A stretch of 32,463 bases of DNA from Collinsella aerofaciens (GTDB lineage Bacteria; Actinomycetota; Coriobacteriia; Coriobacteriales; Coriobacteriaceae), in NCBI RefSeq assembly GCF_015553355.1, contig NZ_JADNGN010000028.1, forward strand, positions 1 through 32,463. Reading direction: 5' to 3'. The translations under genes were made by a program, and so were the position numbers. Below are positions 1-8,231 of this stretch, piece by piece (within the stretch, counting starts at the first letter, position 1; each line of letters starts with the position of its first letter). The notes beneath the pieces were generated by a model. It was not told where the DNA came from, did no database searches, and saw only the letters and a list, made by a program, of their open reading frames with translations.

Positions 1-4
1 TAAA

Positions 5-86
5 GCCGTTTGTCTCCACCCGCGTAGCGGGTGGTTTAAAGCTGGCCGCTGCGCGGCCAGCAGACTAAAGTCTTGAACAAAACGGC
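5..86. repeat. cloverleaf-like cluster of palindromes at window edge
   Basis: Three short perfect hairpins follow one another: arms 16-23/27-34 (CCACCCGC with GCGGGTGG), 42-49/53-60 (CTGGCCGC with GCGGCCAG) and 62-66/69-73 (AGACT with AGTCT). They are enclosed by an outer pairing of GCCGTTTGT near 5-13 with AACAAAACGGC at 76-86, one base bulged, so the whole folds as a three-armed cloverleaf. Strings of GC-rich hairpins like this are known from the ends of IS200/IS605-type elements and their TnpB guide RNAs, but the rest of any such element would lie left of the window, so this identity is only an inference. Confidence 0.4.
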
Positions 87-111
87 CGCGATCCCAAACG
101 GGACCGCGACC
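79..111 (-). terminator. rho-independent terminator, minus strand
   Basis: Read on the minus strand, a GC-rich stem (84-95 paired with 100-111, loop GTTT) runs straight into GTTTTGTT. Two positions that mismatch on plus become G-U pairs on minus, which favours a minus-strand RNA. It lies about 700 bases beyond the ppc stop codon, so it may end a separate, unrecognised minus-strand transcript. Confidence 0.5.
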
Positions 112-673
112 GCCTGTCAAAGACACTATAGACAGGATGATTTACGCAGCGCCGAGGCAAACATCTAGCCCGAGACGTACGCACGTAAGCCATTTTGCAT
201 AAATGCGTTAATTAATTGCATAAAATGGCGCATGGATTTCTAGCCGTAACAGGGTGGTACCCTCCGGAGCGTGCATTTTTGCGAGTATTCAGCATCGCGG
301 GATAAGATTTTGGTGTCAAAAGTCTTTCAAAAGGTAGATAGTCCTCATGACTCGTCCCATCTGGATAGCATGCGGCGAGAAACCAGCCATATATGAACAT
401 CGCCAAAGCCCAATCGTCGTGCAAAAGCATCAACAGGGGCCGCGAACGTCACCCATAGCCTTATGCACCAATCTTTGGCTGCTGAAAACTCCGTTTTTTG
501 CACGTCGTCCCAAGCACCACCCTCACCCAGCGGCTGATCCGCCGTAAACCGAGGACGAAAGGACCCGATGGGTTTCCCTCTGAATGCACTCCGCAGCACG
601 AAGCCCCTTCCAAACGCGCGAAGCGCGCCATTAATTCCCCCAGCCAGTAATCCGCCGAAGACCGGACATCGCA
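112..673. other. gap without a secure gene
   Basis: No gene is recognised in these 560 bases. Visible structure: an AT-rich imperfect inverted repeat around TTAATTAA at about 190-231 with two TTGCATAAA direct repeats; a small AAAAC-TCC-GTTTT hairpin near 484-496; and CGCGCGAAGCGCG near 616-629. Two short overlapping minus-strand frames (212-433 and 345-599) read like one broken reading frame but match no family I know. The motif CACTCCGCAG followed by ACGAAGCCC at about 586-605 recurs in altered form at about 703-725, just inside the next repeat. Confidence 0.4.
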
Positions 674-800
674 GGGCCCGCCATTAGTTTACTTTTAGGC
701 ACACTCCGCAGGACGCAAGAAGCCCTCGCCGCACGAAGTGCGCAGCGAGGGCTTCTTGCATGTCCGAGGACGTGCCTAAAAGTAAACTGATGGCGGGCCC
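674..800. repeat. nested long inverted repeat downstream of ppc
   Basis: Outer arms of 29 bases (674-702 and 772-800) match at 28 positions. An inner perfect 15-bp stem (715-729 with 745-759, GCAAGAAGCCCTCGC) has its own CGCAC-GAA-GTGCG tip, so the whole 127 bases can fold into one interrupted hairpin. It starts 22 bases past the ppc stop codon. The inner stem with CTTCTT on either strand looks like a degenerate bidirectional terminator; the outer arms resemble terminal inverted repeats of a MITE. No target duplication is evident. Confidence 0.65.
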
Positions 801-821
801 GGACGACTACAGGGCTATCGA

Positions 822-3647
822 TTACCCCGTGTTCTGCAGTCCTGCCGAGACGCCGGTCACAGTCGAAAGAATCAGGCTCATGTACTCGGCCTTCTTCTCC
901 TCGGCCATCTCGTCCTGGTTCATACGCACCTCGCGAAGGGCGCGGACCTGGGCGATGGACAGAGCGTCGACATAGGGGTTACGCACGCGAACGGCGCAGC
1001 CGAGCACACGACGACGTTGCAGCGGCCACTCATCGCCGACGATGGCAAGGACCCACTTACGCGTGAGCTGCATCTCGGTGAAGACCTTCTCGGACAGATC
1101 CTGGCGATCGCCCAGGTGCAGATACATCTTGGCGATGCGCTGGTCGGTCTTGGCGATCGACATCTCAATGTTGTCGATAAAGGTGCGGAAGAACGGCCAC
1201 TCCTGGTAGGCAGCCTTGAGCTGGTCAAGGTCGCCCAACTGCTCGCAGGCGGTGCCCAGGCCGTACCAAGCGGCCAGGTTAATGCGCGCCTGGCTCCAGC
1301 TGAAGATCCACGGAATGGTACGCAGGTCGTCGAGCGACTTGGCGCCCAAGCCACGCTTGGCGGGACGCGAGCCGATCGGCAGCAGACCGACCTCGGTCAG
1401 CGGCGTCACGGTCGAGAACCACGGCGTAAAGTCCTCGGTGTTCAGCAGGTCCAGATAGCGCTCGTGGCTTGCGGCGTTGAGCTTCTCGGCCATATCCCAG
1501 AACTTCTGCGTGGTCTCGGTGTTGGTCTTCTCGACACTCGGGGCCGACTGCAAAAGCGTTGCGGCGGCAACGGACTCAACATGGCGCTGAGCCAGCGTGC
1601 GGTTGCCGTAACGGGCAAAGATGACCTCGCCCTGCTCGGTGAGCTTAAAGAAGCAGTTGACCGAACCCTTGGGCTGCGCCAGCACGGCCTTGTTGGCCGG
1701 GCCGCCGCCACGGCCCACGGCACCGCCGCGACCGTGCATGAGCACCAGGTCGATATCGTTCTTCTCGGCCCACTTGGCAATGCGCTCCTGCGCGGAGTGC
1801 AGCGCGAGCATGGCCGTGGTAGGACCGGCATCCTTGGAGGAGTCGGAATAGCCCAGCATGACCTCCATGCGGCGGTTGGTCTGGGCAAGGCGCTTTTGCA
1901 CCACAGGCAGCGTAAGCATCTGGTCGAGCACGTCGACGCAGCCCTCGAGGTCCTCGAGCTGCTCGAACAGCGGGATCACGTCGAGCTCGGGGACATCCTC
2001 CTCGTGTGCAAAGGACAGGTGGGCAAGCTCAAAGACGTCGGCCACATGCTGGGCGCTCTTGGTGAACGAGATGATGTAGCGGTGCGCCATCTTCTTGCCG
2101 TAGCGCTTTTGGATGGAACCGATGGCACGGAAGGTGTCGATGACCTCGCGCGTCATGGGCTGCAGGTCACCATGGATACCGTTCTCGTGGATATCCTTGA
2201 GGGCGCGGGCGTGCACCACGGAGTGCTGACGGAACTCCATCTCGACCATATGGAAGCCGAAGGACTCGACCTGCCAGATGATGGTCTGGACCGGACCGTA
2301 GGCGGCACGGACGGCACCGCAGGCAGCAAGCGAACGCTGGACGACGCGCAGGTCATCCAGGAACTCGTCGGCGCTGTGGTACATGGTGTCGGTGATACGG
2401 CGCACGGTGGCGTTCAGACGGTCGGCCATGACGAGCATGACGGCGCGATGCGGCTCGTGCTCGGAAATCAGCTCGGCGCGGGCCGTGTACTGGGTACTCA
2501 TCTCGACCTGATGGTTCCACAGGTTGATGAGCTCGGCAGACGGCTTGCTGTAGGTGGCCTCGAGCGTGAGGTTGCGGCCGATGCGGCGGCACTTGTCCTC
2601 GAGCTTGAGCACCATGTGGGTAAAGTACTTGGCGGCGACCTCACGGCTCACCTTGGCGGTGACGTTGGGGTTACCGTCGCGGTCGGAACCGATCCAGCTA
2701 CCGGGATGGAAGAACGCCGGGCACAGCGGCGGCACGGTACCGGCCTTGTCGCCCAGCACCCAGTCGTCAAAACGACGATAGATGACGGGAATGACGTCGA
2801 ACAGCGTGTTATCGAAGATGTCGATGATGGTATCGGCTTCCTCGACCGGCGTGGGCTTCTTGAGCGCGATGGGGCTCGTACGCACCAGGGCGTCGATCTC
2901 CTGCAGCATATGGCGCTCGTTCTCCACCAGGTCGGAGCCGCCCAGACGCGGACGCTCCTCCAGCAGGTTGGAGATACGGCGAATCTTGCCCTCGACGGCC
3001 TTACGACGGGCCTCGGTGGGATGTGCGGTAAAGACAGGGTGGAACTCGAGCTTGCCGAGCAGCTCATTGGCACCCTCGACGCCCATCTCGTTTACCAACT
3101 GGTGATAGGCGACGGTGAGCTCGTTGGCGGGATCGACCTCGGTATCGGTCGATGCGCCGGCCTCGCGCTCGCGCAGCTGCGCCACACGGTAGTTCTCCTC
3201 CGACAGGTTTGCCAAGTGGAAGAAGCTCGTAAAGGCGCGAACGATGACCTGCTGCTTATCAAGCGGCAGGCTGTCAATCAGATCGACGACTTCGCGAAAC
3301 GCCACGGCGGTGGGCTCGTCGGCAGTGGGCACGCCCTGTTCGTCAACGGACTCGTCGGCAGCGCGGCTACCGGGGTTGCCAGCATTGGCCACAATCTCGG
3401 CTGTCAAAATCTTGTCGAACAGGTCCGCGATCTCAGGATCATACTCGCTAAGCACACGACGCTCCAGGCGCAGGAACAACGCCAGATTGTCGCGCAGCTC
3501 CTCGGGGATCTCGATCTCGGCGAGACGCTCCCTGGACTCGGCATTCGAGCCGATTCGGTTAACGAGGCGGTTGACCACGGCAGCGACGCGCGCCGCGGCT
3601 TCGGGTACAGACTGGTTGCTTAGGTTCTCAGCCACGTTTCCTCCCAT
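822..3647 (-). CDS. ppc: phosphoenolpyruvate carboxylase
   Basis: Cytosolic anaplerotic enzyme converting PEP and bicarbonate to oxaloacetate and phosphate. The 941-residue product has the full bacterial PEPC set: catalytic-His segment VFTAHPTE at about 205-212, GSWIGSDRDGNP at 316-327, MLGYSDSSKDAGP at 597-609 and the Arg/Gly loop HGRGGAVGRGGGP at 638-650; it ends in the invariant QNTG that reaches the active site. Length is normal for the family. The start is uncertain: the first ATG has AAGGAGG only two bases upstream, while GTG at codon 5 (3635) is preceded by GGGAGG four bases away; both readings share the rest of the protein. A TATAAT promoter lies just upstream, so the gene is probably monocistronic. 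In a fermentative gut-type actinobacterium it would feed oxaloacetate toward amino acids or succinate (inference). Confidence 0.97.
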   Translation of the reverse strand: MGGNVAENLSNQSVPEAAARVAAVVNRLVNRIGSNAESRERLAEIEIPEELRDNLALFLRLERRVLSEYDPEIADLFDKILTAEIVANAGNPGSRAADESVDEQGVPTADEPTAVAFREVVDLIDSLPLDKQQVIVRAFTSFFHLANLSEENYRVAQLREREAGASTDTEVDPANELTVAYHQLVNEMGVEGANELLGKLEFHPVFTAHPTEARRKAVEGKIRRISNLLEERPRLGGSDLVENERHMLQEIDALVRTSPIALKKPTPVEEADTIIDIFDNTLFDVIPVIYRRFDDWVLGDKAGTVPPLCPAFFHPGSWIGSDRDGNPNVTAKVSREVAAKYFTHMVLKLEDKCRRIGRNLTLEATYSKPSAELINLWNHQVEMSTQYTARAELISEHEPHRAVMLVMADRLNATVRRITDTMYHSADEFLDDLRVVQRSLAACGAVRAAYGPVQTIIWQVESFGFHMVEMEFRQHSVVHARALKDIHENGIHGDLQPMTREVIDTFRAIGSIQKRYGKKMAHRYIISFTKSAQHVADVFELAHLSFAHEEDVPELDVIPLFEQLEDLEGCVDVLDQMLTLPVVQKRLAQTNRRMEVMLGYSDSSKDAGPTTAMLALHSAQERIAKWAEKNDIDLVLMHGRGGAVGRGGGPANKAVLAQPKGSVNCFFKLTEQGEVIFARYGNRTLAQRHVESVAAATLLQSAPSVEKTNTETTQKFWDMAEKLNAASHERYLDLLNTEDFTPWFSTVTPLTEVGLLPIGSRPAKRGLGAKSLDDLRTIPWIFSWSQARINLAAWYGLGTACEQLGDLDQLKAAYQEWPFFRTFIDNIEMSIAKTDQRIAKMYLHLGDRQDLSEKVFTEMQLTRKWVLAIVGDEWPLQRRRVLGCAVRVRNPYVDALSIAQVRALREVRMNQDEMAEEKKAEYMSLILSTVTGVSAGLQNTG

Positions 3648-3679
3648 TCCTCCTTCTATGCACGTAACATGCGGTATTC

Positions 3680-3708
3680 ATTATAGGCGCTTGAGAAATA
3701 CTTTCGAC
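3680..3708 (-). promoter_or_regulatory. ppc promoter
   Basis: Minus-strand -10 box TATAAT (3680-3685) is perfect; 17 bases upstream is GTCGAA (3703-3708), a weak -35. The spacing and the position about 30 bases before the start codon fit a housekeeping sigma promoter. Confidence 0.65.
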
Positions 3709-3799
3709 ACTGATTGCGCTTTACCACACAAAAGTATTTTCTGCATTGCAAGGGTTTTTGCCCTAAATGGTCGTATTTCTCGGTGGACGGCATACACAA

Positions 3800-3835
3800 A
3801 CGGGGGCATTCCGCATAAATGCGAAACACCCCCGT
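3800..3835 (-). terminator. hisS terminator
   Basis: ACGGGGG and CCCCCGT arms enclose an inner CGCATTTATGCG hairpin; on the minus strand the structure ends in GTTTGTGT. It lies 57 bases beyond the hisS stop codon. Confidence 0.7.
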
Positions 3836-3892
3836 AACAATCGCTCGCCGCGAGCGGGACGTGTTAGCGGGTCCGCAGCTCAAAAAGATGCG

Positions 3893-5206
3893 CTACAGGC
3901 GCTCGCGAACCGCCTCGACGACGTTGGCCAGATCGGCAAGGACCTCTTCGTGGCTCTCCATGTCGCGCACCTTGACCTTGCCGGCGGCAAGCTCGTCGCC
4001 GCCCAGGACCAGGATGAGCTTGGCGCCCACCTTATCGGCCTGCTTAAACTGGGCTTTGAGCGAACGGCCCTGATAGTCGGCCTCGGTCACGATGCCTGCG
4101 GCGCGAAGCTCCTGCGTAATGGCAAAGACGTTCTGGCGCAGCTCCTTGCCGGCGTTGGCGACATAGACGCACGGGGCCTCCTCGGCACCCAGATCGCTGC
4201 CAAAGGCCTGCAGGGCCAGCAGGGCGCGCTCAAAACCGACGGCAAAGCCGACGCCCGCCGTGGGCTTGCCACCCTCGAGCTCGACCAGGCCATCGTAGCG
4301 ACCGCCGCCGCCGATGGAGCCGACGCCGGCGCCAGGGGCCTCGACCTCAAAGACGGTGCGGGTGTAGTAGTCCAGACCACGCACCAGGGTGGGATCCTCT
4401 ACATACTCGATACCGGCAGCATCCAGATAGCGCTTGACTTGCTCGTAGTGCTCGCGGCACTCGTCGCACAGGTTGTCGCCCATCAGCGGAGCCTCGGCCA
4501 TGATCTCGCGGCAATGGTCGTTCTTGCAGTCGAAGGCGCGCAGCGGGTTGAGCTCGGCGCGCTCGCGGCACTCGTCGCACATCTCGTCGGCGTGGTCGAG
4601 AATGAACTGCTTAACCTGCTCGCGATAGGCCGGACGGCACTGCGCATCGCCCATCGAGTTAATGAGCAGACGGAGCTTGGAAAGATCGAAGCCCAGGCGC
4701 TTGTAGAACTCCATGAGCATGATGATGCACTCGGCGTCTGCCGCCGGATCGGGAGCGCCGAGCCACTCGATGCCCACCTGGTGAAACTGGCGCAGGCGAC
4801 CCTTCTGGGGACGCTCGCCACGGAACATGGCCTCGGCATAGTACGCCTTAAACGGCGTGGAGCCCTGGGGCACTAGGTTGTTCTCCACGACGGCGCGCAC
4901 CACACCGGCCGTGCCCTCGGGACGAAGGGCCAGGCGCTGCTTGGGCTTAAGCTTGGTATCGGTGCCCTCGGTAAAGACGCGCTCCAGGTTGGCACCGCTG
5001 AACACGCGGAACATTTCCTTGCGTACGACGTCGGTCGACTGGCCGATACCGTGGACAAACACGTCCACCTGCTCGATCGCGGGCGTCTCGATGGGTTTAA
5101 AACCAAACGGCTCGAACACGCCGGCCGCAATCTGCTGCATCTTTTGCCAGGCGCGCATCTCGGCGCCGATAAGGTCGCGGGTTCCCTCCGCCTTCTGTGC
5201 CTGCAT
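3893..5206 (-). CDS. hisS: histidyl-tRNA synthetase
   Basis: Class II aminoacyl-tRNA synthetase charging tRNA-His with histidine. The 437-residue protein shows motif 1 (IETPAIEQVDVF, about 39-50), motif 2 (FRGERPQKGRLRQFHQ, 128-143), the histidine-specific HisA loop (LVRGLDYYTRTVFE, 274-287) and motif 3 near 318-330, followed by the C-terminal anticodon-binding domain. The insertion domain carries two CDEC pairs (about 210-213 and 247-250) plus CKNDHC (227-232), a possible metal knuckle. I place the start at the ATG at 5206, two codons inside a longer frame beginning with TTG, because AAAGGTG lies seven bases before it. A perfect TATAAT lies upstream and a terminator follows, so it is its own transcription unit. 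aspS, often found beside hisS, is absent here. Confidence 0.97.
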   Translation of the reverse strand: MQAQKAEGTRDLIGAEMRAWQKMQQIAAGVFEPFGFKPIETPAIEQVDVFVHGIGQSTDVVRKEMFRVFSGANLERVFTEGTDTKLKPKQRLALRPEGTAGVVRAVVENNLVPQGSTPFKAYYAEAMFRGERPQKGRLRQFHQVGIEWLGAPDPAADAECIIMLMEFYKRLGFDLSKLRLLINSMGDAQCRPAYREQVKQFILDHADEMCDECRERAELNPLRAFDCKNDHCREIMAEAPLMGDNLCDECREHYEQVKRYLDAAGIEYVEDPTLVRGLDYYTRTVFEVEAPGAGVGSIGGGGRYDGLVELEGGKPTAGVGFAVGFERALLALQAFGSDLGAEEAPCVYVANAGKELRQNVFAITQELRAAGIVTEADYQGRSLKAQFKQADKVGAKLILVLGGDELAAGKVKVRDMESHEEVLADLANVVEAVRERL

Positions 5207-5248
5207 GGGCAAACACCTTTCTTTTGTATCGCGTCATAGGTAACGGTC

Positions 5249-5254
5249 ATTATA
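5249..5254 (-). promoter_or_regulatory. hisS -10 box
   Basis: A perfect TATAAT on the minus strand about 43 bases before the hisS ATG. No good -35 is seen at 16-18 bases; the region there (GGTTTGTGTTTG) is the T-rich tail of the adjacent palindrome. Confidence 0.5.
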
Positions 5255-5265
5255 CGGCACAAACA

Positions 5266-5337
5266 CAAACCGCGGCGGCGCGTCTGACCGAACGAGGGTA
5301 TGGGGACTCGTTCGGCCTGACGCACCGCCGCTGTTTG
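5266..5337. repeat. long inverted repeat A (hisS/MFS gap)
   Basis: Two 31-base arms (5266-5296 and 5307-5337) match at 27 positions with no gap, around a 10-base loop. On minus it is followed by GGTTTGTGTTTG, so it may end the amidohydrolase/MFS transcript just before the hisS promoter. Confidence 0.6.
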
Positions 5338-5338
5338 C

Positions 5339-5400
5339 GATCCGCTTTCCTCCGTCCCCTTCGGATCACGTGATCTGTTGGGGACGGAGGAAAACGGATC
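5339..5400. repeat. long inverted repeat B (hisS/MFS gap)
   Basis: Arms of 21 bases (5339-5359 and 5380-5400) differ at one position; the loop contains the palindrome GATCACGTGATC. The right arm's TTGGGGACGGAGG followed by GGATCATTC recurs near 14709-14729, which points to a dispersed palindromic repeat family. Confidence 0.6.
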
Positions 5401-5410
5401 ATTCGTAGGC

Positions 5411-5474
5411 CCGTGGCCGCCTTGGAAACCGAATGATGGTACGAGCATCCATTCGGCTTCCAGGGCGACCACGG
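5411..5474. repeat. long inverted repeat C (hisS/MFS gap)
   Basis: Arms of 25 bases (5411-5435 and 5450-5474) match at 22 positions around a 14-base loop; every difference is a G-U/A-C type, so the fold is kept in RNA with wobble pairs. It is the first of the three structures met after the MFS stop codon. Confidence 0.6.
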
Positions 5475-5509
5475 ACGAAGCGGACAGGTAACGATGCGCC
5501 TTGGCCTAC

Positions 5510-6814
5510 CTACTCCCCCGCCACGCTCGCGCGCAGCTTGGCGGCGATGGGCTCGGATGCCAGCAGGAACACGAGCATGACCACGGAGCACGCCAGGCAC
5601 ACAATCCAAGTGCTCGCAAAGGAGCCCGTGGCATCGAACAGCACGCCCGAGACGATGGCACCCACGGTGCCGCCGACCATCTCGAGCGAGGTAATGGTGC
5701 CCGTGACCTTACCCAGGTCGGCCATGCCAAACTGCTTGGACGCGGCAATGGTAGGCGTGATGGTGCCCATGCACGTTCCGACACCAAAGCTCACGGCAGC
5801 CACGATGGGACCAAGATCGGTCGCGGGGAAGCACAGAGCAACGCAAGCGATAATGCACGCAACGGATCCCAGCACGTTGCCAAAGCGCAGCCCAAAGCGA
5901 TCGTAGATGGCGCCGAGCGAAATCTTGGCGATAACGACGGTGACCATATAGGCCGAAAGCACCGTACCGGCCCACATGGGATCGTGACCGCCCGTGACGA
6001 TCTTGGCGCCGTTGACGGTAACGCTCGTCATGTTGGTAACCTGGTTGGGCAAGATGGCGCCGTTAACGAGACCCATAAAGAGGAAGGCGACGACAAGCAG
6101 CCAAAACGCCGGGCTCTTCTTGATACGAGACCAGCCGACGCTAACCTCGGGCGCCGTGCGCTCGTCCTTGTCGCCAGCCGTCGAGACGGACGGATCGCCC
6201 GGGTTCTCGCCGAGCGGCTTAAGGCCGATATCGGAAGGCTTGGTGCGGAAGGAATAGGCCGTGATGGGCAGTGCCGCCACAATGCAGACGGCAGCGAGTA
6301 CCAGGAACGCAGAGCGCCAGCCCACGCTCACGATAAGCGAGCTCACGATCGGCGAGAGAATAGCGCCGCCAAAGCCCGAGCCCGAAAGTGCGATGGAGAT
6401 GGCAAGGCCTCGCTTGGCGGTAAACCAGTTGGCGGTCACTAGGCTGATGAGCAGGCGGGTCGAGGCCACAGCGAAGCAGCCCGAAACGGCAAAGAGCACG
6501 TAGACCTGCCACAGCTCACCGACAAAGCTCATGCTGGCAAGAACGGCAGAGGTAGCGATAACGGTTAGGGAGCCCAAAACGCGACCGCTTACTTTATCGG
6601 CAACATGGCCAATGACAAGCGATCCGATAACGCTCACCACGGTGGAGATGGCGTTGGAGATATTGTACTGCGCAAGCGTGATGCCCAGGTCGCTTACGAT
6701 GAGCGGCTGAAACAGGCTCATGCAGTTAACGAAAATCGTGTAGCACGTGGCCATGATCACAAAGCCGGAGGCCACTACGAGCCAGCCGGGGAAAAATTTA
6801 CGTTGCTGGGACAT
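5510..6814 (-). CDS. MFS transporter, OFA-like (oxalate/formate antiporter type)
   Basis: Twelve-helix major facilitator carrier of 434 residues in the cytoplasmic membrane. The N-terminus (KFFPGWLVVASGFVIM) and the cytoplasmic loop GHVADKVSGR between helices 2 and 3 match motif A of the oxalate/formate/monocarboxylate group. A hydrophilic loop at about 205-225 separates the two six-helix halves. Its ribosome site AAGGAG overlaps the stop codon of the upstream M20 amidohydrolase three bases away, so the two are co-transcribed and the carrier probably handles that enzyme's substrate or product, perhaps an acyl-amino acid, a carboxylate or an amino acid (inference). The substrate cannot be read from sequence. 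Confidence 0.88.
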   Translation of the reverse strand: MSQQRKFFPGWLVVASGFVIMATCYTIFVNCMSLFQPLIVSDLGITLAQYNISNAISTVVSVIGSLVIGHVADKVSGRVLGSLTVIATSAVLASMSFVGELWQVYVLFAVSGCFAVASTRLLISLVTANWFTAKRGLAISIALSGSGFGGAILSPIVSSLIVSVGWRSAFLVLAAVCIVAALPITAYSFRTKPSDIGLKPLGENPGDPSVSTAGDKDERTAPEVSVGWSRIKKSPAFWLLVVAFLFMGLVNGAILPNQVTNMTSVTVNGAKIVTGGHDPMWAGTVLSAYMVTVVIAKISLGAIYDRFGLRFGNVLGSVACIIACVALCFPATDLGPIVAAVSFGVGTCMGTITPTIAASKQFGMADLGKVTGTITSLEMVGGTVGAIVSGVLFDATGSFASTWIVCLACSVVMLVFLLASEPIAAKLRASVAGE

Positions 6815-6817
6815 GGA

Positions 6818-8116
6818 TTACTCCTTGTGGTCCGCAATGTATCCGAGAGCGACGGCGGCATAAGCCGCGGCGCCGAGGGGAAGCTCGGCATCGTTAAAGC
6901 GCGCCTTGGGATGGTGCTGGGCAAAATGCTCATCCGTATCGGTTACAGCGGCGCCCACGGTAAAGTACGCACTCGGGATCTCGCTCGAGATCAGCGCGAA
7001 GTCCTCGCTCGCCATGGCGTGGAACAGCGGCAGGAAGGCGGCCTTGGGCAGCACCACGCCCACGTAGCCAAGCGACGCCTGGGTCATGTCGTCATCGAGT
7101 ACGAGCGGCGGAACATCCGAAAGTGTCTCGATGGTCGCCGGCGTACGATAGGTCGTGGCAACGCCGTTAACGACCTCCGCGATGCGGGTCTTTAGGTGAG
7201 CCATGAGCTCAACATCAAAGCCGCGCAGCGTTCCCTCGAGCACGCAGGTGTCGGGAATGACGTTGGCCGCTTGGCCACCGGCAAACTTACCCACGGTCAG
7301 TGCGACCTCCTTGGCCGCCGGCACTTCGCGAGCAATGAGCTCCTGGAGCGCCAGGTGCACATGGACGCCGGCCGCGATGGGGTCGATGCAGATCTCGGGG
7401 CTCGAGCCATGGCCGCCCTTGCCCTGGAGCGTGATGCGGAAACCGTACACGCCCGAAAGCGCCGGACTGCCGTAGAGCACCAGGCCAAGCGGCGACTGGC
7501 TGTTGACATGCATGGCAAAGGCCGCCTGAGGACGCGGGTTCTCGAGCAAGCCGTCGGCGATGGCAGCGCGTGCCCCCTCAAAGGTCTCCTCGCCCGGCTG
7601 GAACAGCAGTTTGACGGTGGCATTGGCGTCGACGAGCTCGGCCTCGCGGGCCTTGAGCAGGCGAGCCGCACCAAGCAGCGCCGTCGCGTGCATATCGTGA
7701 CCGCAAGCGTGCATGCAGCCGTTGGTGGATGCAAAGGGCTCGCCGGATTCCTCGGCAACGGGCAGGGCGTCCATGTCGCCACGAAGCATGATGACCGTAC
7801 CGGCCTGCTCATTCGTGCAGATGCCATTGCCTTGGGCCGCGGCGGCACCGGCGCCGACAAGGCCCACAACGCAGGAACCATCGACGAGCGTAGCAAATGA
7901 GATGTCCATCTCGGTCAGGCGCGCTTGGATATACGTAGAGGTCTGCGGGAGGCTATTACCCAGCTCGGGCATCTGATGTAAATCGTGTCGCCACGCAGCG
8001 AGCTCGTCTGCAAAAGCCTGAGCTTCCGCAACAAGACCGTCACCGATAGCGGTCTGCGCCGCCGCGGTGGCCTTGGGCGCTGATTGCGGTTGAAGATCGG
8101 ACAGTGCTGGTGCCAT
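6818..8116 (-). CDS. M20D family amidohydrolase (hippurate/N-acyl-amino acid type)
   Basis: Metal-dependent amidohydrolase that splits N-acyl or N-aryl amino acids, as in hippurate hydrolase, IAA-amino acid hydrolase and AbgB. The 432-residue product has MLRGDMDALPV (about 110-120), the metal ligands CGHDMH (138-143), GEE (175-177), MHVNS (about 202-206) and a late MASEDF; the dimerisation lid begins near residue 220. No signal peptide, so cytosolic. The start is ATG at 8116, where GGAGG lies six bases upstream; a longer frame to 8170 lacks a ribosome site. It leads a two-gene operon with the MFS carrier and has a GCACTTT-n8-AAAGTGC inverted repeat in its leader that may be an operator. Substrate is unknown. 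Confidence 0.92.
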   Translation of the reverse strand: MAPALSDLQPQSAPKATAAAQTAIGDGLVAEAQAFADELAAWRHDLHQMPELGNSLPQTSTYIQARLTEMDISFATLVDGSCVVGLVGAGAAAAQGNGICTNEQAGTVIMLRGDMDALPVAEESGEPFASTNGCMHACGHDMHATALLGAARLLKAREAELVDANATVKLLFQPGEETFEGARAAIADGLLENPRPQAAFAMHVNSQSPLGLVLYGSPALSGVYGFRITLQGKGGHGSSPEICIDPIAAGVHVHLALQELIAREVPAAKEVALTVGKFAGGQAANVIPDTCVLEGTLRGFDVELMAHLKTRIAEVVNGVATTYRTPATIETLSDVPPLVLDDDMTQASLGYVGVVLPKAAFLPLFHAMASEDFALISSEIPSAYFTVGAAVTDTDEHFAQHHPKARFNDAELPLGAAAYAAVALGYIADHKE

Positions 8117-8146
8117 AGATGCCCTCCAGTAACGTTTTTGCAGCAA

Positions 8147-8168
8147 GCACTTTGATAGCGTAAAGTGC
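8147..8168. promoter_or_regulatory. operator candidate of the amidohydrolase/MFS operon
   Basis: Perfect 7-bp inverted repeat GCACTTT / AAAGTGC with an 8-base spacer, 31 bases upstream of the amidohydrolase start. Dyads of this size often bind dimeric regulators; no regulator gene adjoins it. Confidence 0.35.
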
Positions 8169-8193
8169 AAGGTACTACTTTAAGGGCGACGCA

Positions 8194-8219
8194 TAAAAAA
8201 TGCCGCCCCGGGAGGCGGC
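8194..8219 (-). terminator. terminator of the EamA gene
   Basis: On minus, GCCGCC-TCCCGG-GGCGGC is followed by ATTTTTTA, 12 bases beyond the EamA stop codon: a standard intrinsic terminator. Confidence 0.85.
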
Positions 8220-8231
8220 GCAACAAATTGT

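Noticed and set aside
674-800. Active insertion sequence
   Set aside because: Only 127 bases with no coding content and no target-site duplication.
1017-3623. 868-codon open frame on plus opposite ppc
   Set aside because: It is the complement of ppc, which has every PEPC motif. High G+C at third codon positions keeps antisense frames open; the antisense product has no recognisable domain.
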